The translations under genes were made by a program, and so were the position numbers. From contig CP053152.1 of assembly GCA_014607495.2 (NCBI GenBank), positions 14,677,899-14,741,898 on the forward strand: a stretch of DNA of 64,000 nucleotides, written 5' to 3'. The notes under the pieces were generated by a model. The model was not told the origin of the DNA, made no database searches, and worked only from the letters and a program-made list of their open reading frames with translations. How positions within the stretch are numbered: position 1 is the stretch's first letter; every line of letters begins with the position of its first letter. This document shows, one piece after another, positions 56,123-64,000 of the stretch. Origin of the DNA: Carposina sasakii (Eukaryota > Arthropoda > Insecta > Lepidoptera > Carposinidae).

Positions 56123-56150
56123 TGTGCCACGTTGTAGTTTTAAATGAGCG
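56123..56150 (-). repeat. Right TIR of the 3.8 kb transposon
   Basis: Reverse complement reads cgctcatttaaaactacaac then gtggcaca; two mismatches to the left TIR. Confidence 0.85.
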
Positions 56151-56229
56151 GTTTAATTTCATGTATCTCATATACTTTTCATTCTTACTTCTCACTCAAT
56201 AATATAAATATTATAATATTATTAATATA

Positions 56230-56475
56230 TAAATATTTATAATATAAAAATGAATCGCTAAATGTGTTGTTAAGCGTGAATTTTGAGAACTGCTGAACGG
56301 ATTTTGCTAATTATTTTTCTAGCATATTCCTTGAAGTACGAAGATGGTTATTACGGAGAGAAAAAATTTTAAAATAGCTTTTTCCACTTTTCTATAGCGA
56401 CGGCCCACGACTTTGTCCACGTGAAAGGGCATTTACACCCGTGCAAAGCCGGATGGACCCCTAGTTTTTTATAAA
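56230..56475 (+). repeat. Helitron-like dispersed repeat
   Basis: Contains 'gaactgctgaacggattttg' and ends gcaaagccggatggacccct plus agtt, a variant of the common lepidopteran 3' end. Confidence 0.55.
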
Positions 56476-57960
56476 AATTTTGCGCTAAAGGTTTGCGACA
56501 AAACCCTGCGTGGTAAATATTACTAAGTTTGGTTGACTTATTCCTATAAGGGTGTTTAACCCCGGTTCCATAAAGTGACGAGGGCCGAGGTAACAGCTTT
56601 AGGTAAAAAGGTTTAATATTATTGAAATTTGGCTATGAAAGCTATTTTGAATGGTGTTAATTTTGCAAGCTTGTTAGCTGAAAGCGATTTGAAGAACCGA
56701 GAAGCCATTTTTAAGAAAAACCCTATAATTATAGACTTAGCTATCGATATCCAGAGAGAATAAAGGGAGTAGATTTAATCTTATCTGCGAATTATTACCC
56801 ATGCCGCTCTTCTTTGTCCTACTTTTACCAACATAGCAAAAAAAATAAAGGTCCTCATGTACAGTAAATAGATATCTCAAAAAATATTCACAAGATTTAA
56901 GGACTTGGACAAAAAAATAACTCAACGGTATCGGACATCAAATAAAAATAAATATATCCTAAAAAAGGACACTAAAGATAAAATGGGACGAAAAAATGAG
57001 GTAAAAACATATACGTTTAAGTAAATATCGAGTACTTATACAGTCCACCTTATAACGTTCCATGTGTATTACTGAGGCAATATGTAGAGTAAGTAACGCA
57101 TTGAACTTGTGTTGTACTTGACTGTATGAGGTGGTGTACCTGGGATTATTACATGGACCTTGCTGAAATTTGATCACAGATCGCTTTGGGCGTGCTCCAG
57201 TTTACCTGCTCGCCTGGAGGTGGAAATTGACAAAGGCTTGTAATATAACATACTTGTCACTAGTTTTCATTTGGATGCATATATGCATATATTGAAGGTC
57301 ACATCACACGTTACGAACGTAAAACATTCTTGATGCTAATTCTTTCATTATTTACATACACATACGGCTGTATTTCCAAATTGGACTGCAGAATCACGAA
57401 GGAGATTCCACAGCTACGTTTACCATAGCTGGGTTAGATCAGTGGTAAGTTACCAACCTCATCGCCTAAGGGGACCCCTTGAGTTCCTTATAACATTCTT
57501 ATAACATGCACGATATATTCTAGTAAAGACCCGCCTTAGCCCGAGCCCTTAACTTTTTTATATAACTATTTATATTTTAATTGAATCTGCAAAAGTTATT
57601 CTATTCACAAACTTAATAGAAAACTTTTCAGCTTTACAAATAGTCGCCGAGGACGTAGGTAAAACCTTAGTAAAACGCTCTTTCATCGCAGGCCTAACTC
57701 GATAACTCTTAACAAAGACGGTCCTCGATTCCGTACACTCCCACATATTACATCCTGTCCAAACTTGTCAATGGCGGGTTACACTAATTTTATTCCGCCA
57801 AAGGGCTGTTTATTAAATTACGGACCCTCATCTAAGGTGACCTACAAAACGCGAAATGACAGCGACGTCCTACTTCTCCAATCTGCCACAGGACGCGCTA
57901 ATGACAGTGAGGGTAAATATAGGGTATGTTCTGATTTGGAATTTAATTATGGATAAAATA
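56476..57960. other. 1.5 kb without a recognised gene
   Basis: Frames at 56737-56925, 56959-57177 and 57765-57956 have no domain. Sequence looks like ordinary intron. Confidence 0.5.
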
Positions 57961-58205
57961 GTATTATGTATAATACTACAGTTGCTTCTCTTCCCGGGCA
58001 TACTGTATAAGTATGTAGAGGGACAAGAGGATTTTGGTGTTTTGCAGGCGATGGGTTGACCACCTGTCACTACTAACCGAACTTATACATCTCAACTATA
58101 CCCTCAAAATTGGTCAGAAGTGGCACCATGTGGTTCTATCGGCGCTTGGTTCTCTGCCTACCCCGTAGGAGATAAAGGCGTGATTATATGTATGTATGTA
58201 TGTAA
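57961..58205 (+). repeat. Family D repeat with (TATG)n tail
   Basis: From 'tataatactacagttgcttc' to 'tatatgtatgtatgtatg'. Confidence 0.78.
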
Positions 58206-58914
58206 AATAGTATTAACTTTTCACAATAAAGCTTCAATTACTTCAGTTACATAAGAGCCGAAATTAGAAATAAATTATGTTTGTTGTATGTTCATGATGA
58301 GGAAAAAGTTATTTGTATAGAGTACAAGACGATTGAATATGGCCTTAGAACTCCACGAGTTTAATATGTTATTCTGCTAAAAATAATGCATCAAAGAATA
58401 AATTAAATGACTACATTTGATATAAGTAACTAGGCTCACAATTAAAATAATTATTTTCGAAGGAAACAATTAACTATTTTACCTTCTATTTATTCATGTT
58501 TATAAAATAGCACAGAACATTCGAAACATCAAATAAACACTTAGATACAGAAGCAATAAGATAAACAGGAAATCTCAAATATCTAAGCCAGCGAAATTCC
58601 CAAACAAATCACTCAATAAATCTCCGGAATGCTAAACTTTAACATCAGCAATATCTCAAAAGAGTCAGTCTAGTTGGCGCATCCTACAATTTATTAACTC
58701 TAGACTTCGCAACAGCATCTTGTTAGTAGTCAGTGGAATCGTTGCAGTGGAATGGAAATAGTTCTACACGCTGCTTGGGGACAAGTTTCCAGGATTTCCA
58801 GTTTGACTTTTCTAGTAGGGTGTGATGGGATTTTTCAAGTGTAATCAGTTTATTGATGTGTCAATGCCACTACAGAAGACCCACACTTACTAACCAAAAG
58901 AATGATTTTCGGAA
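58206..58914. other. No recognised gene
   Basis: AT-rich intronic sequence; nothing recognised. Confidence 0.5.
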
Positions 58915-59075
58915 TTTAGTTTTTTTTTTCGGTTCGTCTGTGCATTTGTGCACGCTAATCTCAGAAACGGCTGAAGCGATTTCGATGCAGTTTTCAGGAA
59001 TATATTGTTACAACTCCCACTTAACATATAGGCTACTTTTTATCCCGGGAAAATGTTTTTATCCCGGACAATGTC

Positions 59076-59319
59076 AAATCAATCAAAAAAATCAAAATTT
59101 CTTTATTTGCAACATTATGTAGTTGTACACATAATAATAAAATATACAAATAATAATAGTATAGTAATATACAAATGTTGCAAAATGGTCCCAGCTCAGC
59201 ATATGCAATATTTGAATTGCGCTGATCTTCCGCTGAGGCCATTGGATACATATACACACATATATACATACACACATACACACACACATTCATATACCCA
59301 TATATACATACATACACAT

Positions 59320-59354
<35 letters not shown>

Positions 59355-59933
59355 CATACACATACATATATATACATATACACACACACACACACACACA
59401 TACACATACATATATATATAGTAAATAATAAATGTTTAGTTTAACAAAAAAAATTATAATTGGCAGTTTGTTATAAAATTTTCCCAATCCAAAATTCATT
59501 ATAGGTAGGTATATAAAGAGATAGTAAAATACTAAAAATAAAAATAAAAAATCTAATTAATATTAAATAATTAATAATTAATAATAAAATAATTAATATT
59601 AAAAGCAAATATTTATATATAAAACAATAAAGAGATACATAATAACAATATACATACTATAATATACTATACAAATATAATACAAGTACAATAAAAATAT
59701 ATTACATAATCCCATTAAATTGCACTAGTATCGTGTGCCAGAACTTCTTGCTCCCTTTGCCAGTTAAGTAAGTATTGTTTTAATTTTAATTTAAAAGTCT
59801 CAATAGATTTTAGGTTCCTAATCGGTGGTGGAATATTATTCCAGCATTTCGATGCAGCATAACGAAAACTACCTTTAAAGGCTACTGTTTTGTGTCGTTG
59901 CGTTGAAAGCTGTATCGTGTCTTGTTTATCTGT
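59076..59933 (-). pseudogene. 3' end of a CR1/L2-like LINE inserted in the Helitron-like repeat
   Basis: On the minus strand near 59720-59925 a frame reads AFKGSFRYAASKCWNNIP, then IRNLKSIETFKLKLKQYLLN, the usual last block of CR1/L2-type reverse-transcriptase ORFs (..FSYAAP.LWN.LP..IR....FK..LK..L). A long AT-rich 3' UTR follows, including a (TA)n/(CA)n microsatellite, then an A-rich tail at 59076-59095. ATGTC on both sides (59071-59075 and 59934-59938) is the likely target duplication. 5'-truncated, dead. Confidence 0.72.
59240..59424. repeat. Compound (TACA)n/(TA)n/(CA)n microsatellite
   Basis: About 180 bp of alternating purine-pyrimidine repeats. The long Tyr/Val/Cys or Thr/His peptides read through it are not real proteins. 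Confidence 0.95.
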
Positions 59934-59995
59934 ATGTCGACATTTTGTTTTTTTCTGTAGTCCATGCGAACGGAGTCGCGGGCATCCACTAGTAT

Positions 59996-62246
59996 ATAAT
60001 GTAATTGCTTTATTACAGGGTACTAATTGAGATTGTTATTTGGATGTAGAAGGGTATACGAGTATGGTGGTATTGAGATTTGCCACTTGTATGTTCGTAG
60101 GTACGTGGTACTTTCAGGATAAGTTTTCTTGTACTAATTTTACGTCAAAGTTTAGGTTAAAGTGTGACTGCCGATTCAACCATAATGTGTTCACTATTAG
60201 ATAAACATACAAACATAGTTTTACAGGCGCTTTTAAAAATTTGCATATTTTACCATAGCATAAAGCCATTCACAGAGTAAAGCTCAACAAAATACTATCC
60301 AATCGCTTTATTAATATCCGATCGATTCAATATAACATCTCGAACTTCAACAATTTATGAAACTCTAAACAGTTGCTTCTTGTTAGCCGCTATTTGCCTT
60401 GAATAAAATAGTTGGTCGGTTGTTTACAGCACTTGGCCAACAAATTGCTCATCGCACAACTACCTGCGAAAGGTTGGAAGTTTTAATGGAAGCTATCTCA
60501 TTCCTTAATGTCTGCACTCAAAGTGCGTTTATTAAAACTACGGGACAATGCTTTTGAGATACCTATTTGTTAAGAAAGTTCTGGAAAACAGAAAGTTTGG
60601 CGCAGATAAAAAGGGATGAAAGTGAAGTGTTCAAGGTACTTGATTTAATTTGTTGTAGCGTTGTAAAGATTCCAGTAAAGATGTTAAACGAATAAAAGTG
60701 CAATACTTACGGTACCTACTTGCTAAACGTTTTTAGAAAAAGGACCCTTCAAAATTGATATATTATGTCAAGAAGTGTCTAAATACTAGTCTAATAACTG
60801 CTATTATAATATTAGGGTTTATATATGTAACTAGTATGTACACTTTCAATTTTAGATTAGGTACTTAAAGGAAATACCACGGAGTTCTTAAATAATATGT
60901 TTGAATGAAATATAAAGCATTTAAATACGTTAAAAAGGTTTTAATACATAGTTAAAACACAAATGATCCAATAAAATAAACGGAATTTATTTGCACCATA
61001 AACCGCCACAATCGATGTTCCCTCTCACGTTTATAAATAAACTATTAGCACACCAAATCCACCCATTGTGGCCGACAAAAACCGTATTGTGTCAACATAT
61101 AAAAACCGCTACAATGTATCTTCAAAAACTATCGCTTTTCAAGATACAGCGTATTTGTAGGGACGCGGGAGCATTGATACGCTCGCGGTATACTCCTGTG
61201 CGCCTAAATTGTACGTTATCTACCAATTATCTGTTTTTGGTGTATCTGGCAATGGGTTTGTTGTACAACCTAAGGGATTCCGCTCAATCTCTGCCATTAT
61301 TTACGTACGCCCACTTTAAAAGGCTCTTTAAATGGCGTCCTCGGCAAACTGGGAACTCCTTTACACATACAAATAGACCGGAGCGGACTAAATCGGGTAT
61401 GAACACCGTATTTCGGAAAGAGGATATACTTTTTGGCATTTAATGGGGCCAAATTATACTCTGTAAAAAAATTACTCTATCGATAGGTATTTGTTAATTC
61501 ATGACACGGAAATAATTATGTCGAATTAATATTTGTGGATACCAACAAAATATTTTTATTTCAAAGTTTTTGCTACTGGTAACACTACGCGTCGATGAGT
61601 GTCATCATTTATGAATAAAATTATAATAGCTTTTTATTTTATTATCTGCAACAGTTGGACGCTTAAAATACAATAACCAAATATTCTATATTATTATAGC
61701 GTCTACAGTATTAAAATAATCGTTAGATTATGCCACTATTATAATAAATTAATGACGGTATCGCACAATAAACCCAAAGGACTCGACATTACCTCTACTG
61801 TATATTTTCCTAACAAACAAAGCCCCAAAAAAACACACAAATTATAACAACGATTAACTGAAACACCTTAACATATTTACTATTATAGACTAGGAGGCTA
61901 ATTCAGTATTTGGTAGGTATTTAAAAATGCATGATACAAGCCACGATAACTTAATCCAATAAATGTTCCAGTCCGACGCCATAGGATTGACTACCAATTT
62001 GTTTCACGTGCGGATTTTGATATTGTAAAATTTTTATTTAATAAGGGTTAGTTTCAGGTAGGTAGCTGGCCATTTGTTTCTAAGACAAAAGCCAAATCTT
62101 TAGAAATATGAATATCGAAAGAAACCGAACGTCAATCACATAAATTATGGGAGAAGGGAAGACCTATATATTACTAGTCTGTAGTCTGTAACATCACTTA
62201 ATCAAATATATCCTTAAATCTACTAAACTGATACATAAATGAATAA
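59996..62246. other. 2.2 kb without a recognised gene
   Basis: The longest frame is 150 aa at 60991-61443 (plus). It has no domain, signal or splice evidence, although 61140-61400 is less AT-rich than its flanks. The rest is intronic. Confidence 0.45.
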
Positions 62247-62470
62247 ATTGCTTGACGGCCGATTGGTGTAGTGACCCTGCCTGCGACATCATAGGTCCTG
62301 GGTTCGAATCCCGGAATGTGCAAACATTAGTATGATGAATATTGATGTTTGTTTCCGAGTCATGGATGTTTCTGTATTTATATACCGTTTCTTAGTACCT
62401 AAGACGCAGTACCTTAGGGATCTTACTGTCGTACTAAGTTAAATATGCCGTGAAGGGTGTGAATATTGTG
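62247..62470 (+). repeat. tRNA-derived SINE, family C, full length
   Basis: Head gacggccgattggtgtagtg (A box) and gggttcgaatcccggaatgt (B box), a body with 'tttccgagtcatggatgttt', and an end 'ccttagggatcttactgtc..'. This is the widespread lepidopteran SINE; partial copies at 31176, 34781 and 36990. Confidence 0.8.
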
Positions 62471-63654
62471 AATGTGAATATTGTGAACTGCGATATTTAG
62501 CATAAGCAGCTCTTAGACTATAACATAGCAGCACCATCCTTTAAACATAATGAAATTTCCACCTCAAGCGGAGTCCATTCAAAATCTGGGACCATTATAG
62601 GGATGGGAACCGAATCAATTCAGGGGTATGCTGATTTAAGTGGGGTAACGTCGAGGTCAGAGCATACGATCTTTTTAATTAGCAAAAGAGGTCCGTGCCA
62701 TGCATCAAGTCCTCCCATTGTTTCGGAAACGCCGGAGATTCGCCGGAAAAATCGCAGGCGGGTTCCTTACTTTGTTGTGAGTTATGTTCCGTTGAGTTGC
62801 ATGTTGATGGTTTGTTTATTTTATTGTATAAATGTGCATATGTTAAATATAAATAAAAATAAATCATATATACACCGGCGATTGTATTGCCAATATAGAG
62901 TAGCGAGAACTGCAGTAACTGAAGGATATCCTAGAGTCACTATTGGCATAGCGGGGCCACATTTGATAAAGATTAATGAAAGAGTTAAGAAAGATTGATA
63001 AAAAAATAAATGAAGGAAAAATCTTCAAAGATGAAAATCATACTTTTAGGTACATAGATATGGATGTCTTCCTGTTAAAACCTAACTTATATTTTATACT
63101 CAGTATACACAAATGTACGAGTCTTGATGTAAATGGTAATTGTTATTTACTCCGCCTCATAGTCAGGAAAAAACATGGCCATTAGTGGGAGGTACCAGAG
63201 GGAGGTATCTCGCTTGTTCAGTGTAATATATTGCTTCGGTAATGCATACAAGTGCTTTCCAGTGAAGGCATGTACGTTTGTTTAATTACGGTCTCAGTTT
63301 TATTGTAAGTAAATACTGGAATAAATCCATCCGTTTATTTACGCCAAAACGCTTCTAAACTGTGTTATTACAAAAGAATTTAAACATAGCTGAACTAAAA
63401 TTTGAGAGATATTCAATATATTTTGCTATCAAACGTTATTTTTGATACCAGATAGTTGAAACATTTAACGCAGGCATCCATACAATAAACATGTTTTATA
63501 CCATTTAAAATGCGTGTCCGACTCTCACTTGGCAGGTGTTTTAAAACAGCTTACAAGCTAGTGTAAAATATAATTCGTTATGATTTCGAGGTGAGTAGAG
63601 ATGGCAGGGAAGATTAGGGTCCAGTAGCCTGCCTGGCCCACCAAAATAAACATC
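62471..63654. other. No recognised gene
   Basis: A 131-aa plus frame (62603-62998) has no motif; its middle is hydrophobic but no signal or exon context supports it. Otherwise AT-rich. Confidence 0.45.
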
Positions 63655-64000
63655 AAGTACATACATACATACATAATAATCACGCCTCTTTCCCGGAGGG
63701 GTAGGCAGAGATCACGGATCTCCATTTGCTACGATCCTGACACACCTCTTTAGCTTCCTCTACTTTCATGATATTCTTCATGCACGCTGGTCGGTTTAGG
63801 GTACTCTTGACCTGACCTTTCTTTAGAATTTCACCAATTTGATCGGTGAAAGTCCGGCGAGGTCTTCCCCTTCCAACCCTTCCATCCACTCTTCCGTTGT
63901 ACATTTTCTTTGTCTTCACTTTTACATCAAGTACAAGATAAAGAAAATCACCAAAACTATTCATCTTCCAGCTCATAATGGACATACATTCTAATTGTTG
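63655..64000 (-). pseudogene. 3' end of a LINE ORF, running off the window
   Basis: Minus-strand frame (63680 to the edge) with [20 protein letters not shown], then [16 protein letters not shown] and a final [14 protein letters not shown] followed by stop, the C-terminal tail of a common lepidopteran LINE pol. The 3' end on this strand is a (TATG)n tract at 63659-63673. The 5' side continues beyond the window. A second, shorter copy is at 33586-33797. Confidence 0.75.

Larger units (their letters stand above)
52323..56150 (+). mobile_element. Near-intact 3.8 kb DNA transposon with TIRs and subterminal repeats
   Basis: The left end (52323-52350) and right end (56123-56150) are inverted repeats of 28 bp with two mismatches. 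One transposase-like gene fills most of the inside. Several copies of a catgtcacgttgta-type motif lie near both ends, as binding sites often do. No target duplication is obvious at the assigned borders (gaccattt on the left, gtttaatt on the right), so the true ends may be a few bases off or the flank has mutated. Confidence 0.85.
58915..59995 (+). repeat. Helitron-like repeat interrupted by a LINE
   Basis: The left part (58915-59075) holds 'gcacgctaatctcagaaacg' and 'tcccgggaaaatg'. The right part (59934-59995) resumes with gtcgacattttgttttttt and ends gcgggcatccactagta. Rejoining the two parts gives the same order as the copy at 37875-38096. Confidence 0.7.

Noticed and set aside
52323..56150. 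Assignment of the transposon to piggyBac, hAT or Tc1/mariner
   Set aside because: No TTAA, 8-bp or TA duplication is visible at the ends, and the protein lacks the signature motifs of those families.
59033..59421. Open frames of 122-124 aa on both strands
   Set aside because: They are translations of a (TA)n/(CA)n microsatellite in different phases.
60991..61443. 150-aa open frame
   Set aside because: No recognisable domain, no splice or promoter context and no conserved motif; kept only as an unexplained stretch.

Overview
Organism and setting. The window is AT-rich, intron-dominated animal DNA. Its repeats point to a moth or butterfly (Lepidoptera): tRNA-derived SINEs, short repeats ending in (TATG)n next to an 'ataatcacgcc' segment, Helitron-like pieces ending near 'gacgaagtcgcgggc..ctagt', Baculo_FP-type LINE ORF1 proteins, and CsRn1-, BEL/Pao-, hAT- and mariner-type elements. 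No bacterial genes, rRNA or CRISPR were seen.

Host gene. The only host gene I can support is on the minus strand. Three exons with good splice sites and compatible phases encode part of the prodomain of an ADAM-family protein, most like mind-meld/ADAM11-22-23. They are exon C (41294-41344), exon A (5847-5995) and exon B (51823-51902). The reading order must be C, A, B, because the C/A junction is phase 1 on both sides and the A/B junction is phase 0 on both sides. The genomic order on the minus strand is B, C, A. A run of exactly 500 N (43140-43639) lies between B and the other two, so the simplest explanation is that the two contigs joined at that gap are in the wrong order.

Layout. 1-2910: 5' two thirds of an apparently intact LINE on the minus strand (ORF1, ORF2 running off the edge, possible 5' UTR). 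2911-15950: intronic DNA with SINEs, MITEs, LINE tails and exon A; a foldback MITE at 7498-8153 is split by a retroposon. 15954-22249: a 6.3 kb interval bounded by a 29-nt inverted motif, holding a LINE with endonuclease, reverse transcriptase and A-rich tail (16074-19226) and a deleted CsRn1-type LTR element (19614-22200) with protease, RT and RNase H but no integrase. 22250-41290: intronic DNA with many MITEs, a TIR-bounded remnant of a widespread arthropod transposase-like gene (28047-29231), and nested hairpins near 36.1-36.5 kb. 41294-43139: exon C, then a decayed BEL/Pao gag running into the gap. 43640-52300: SINEs, mariner-like MITEs, a retroposon with a 14-bp target-site duplication, and exon B. 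52323-56150: a 3.8 kb DNA transposon with TIRs, subterminal repeats and a nearly intact DDE-type transposase-like gene. 56151-64000: intronic DNA with a LINE inserted into a Helitron-like repeat, one SINE and a LINE tail.

How it fits together. Most of the sequence is mobile-element debris inside large introns of one ADAM gene. The youngest-looking elements are the LINE at the left edge, the LINE at 16-19 kb, the CsRn1 derivative and the 52.3-56.2 kb DNA transposon. All calls are from reading the sequence; no database was searched.
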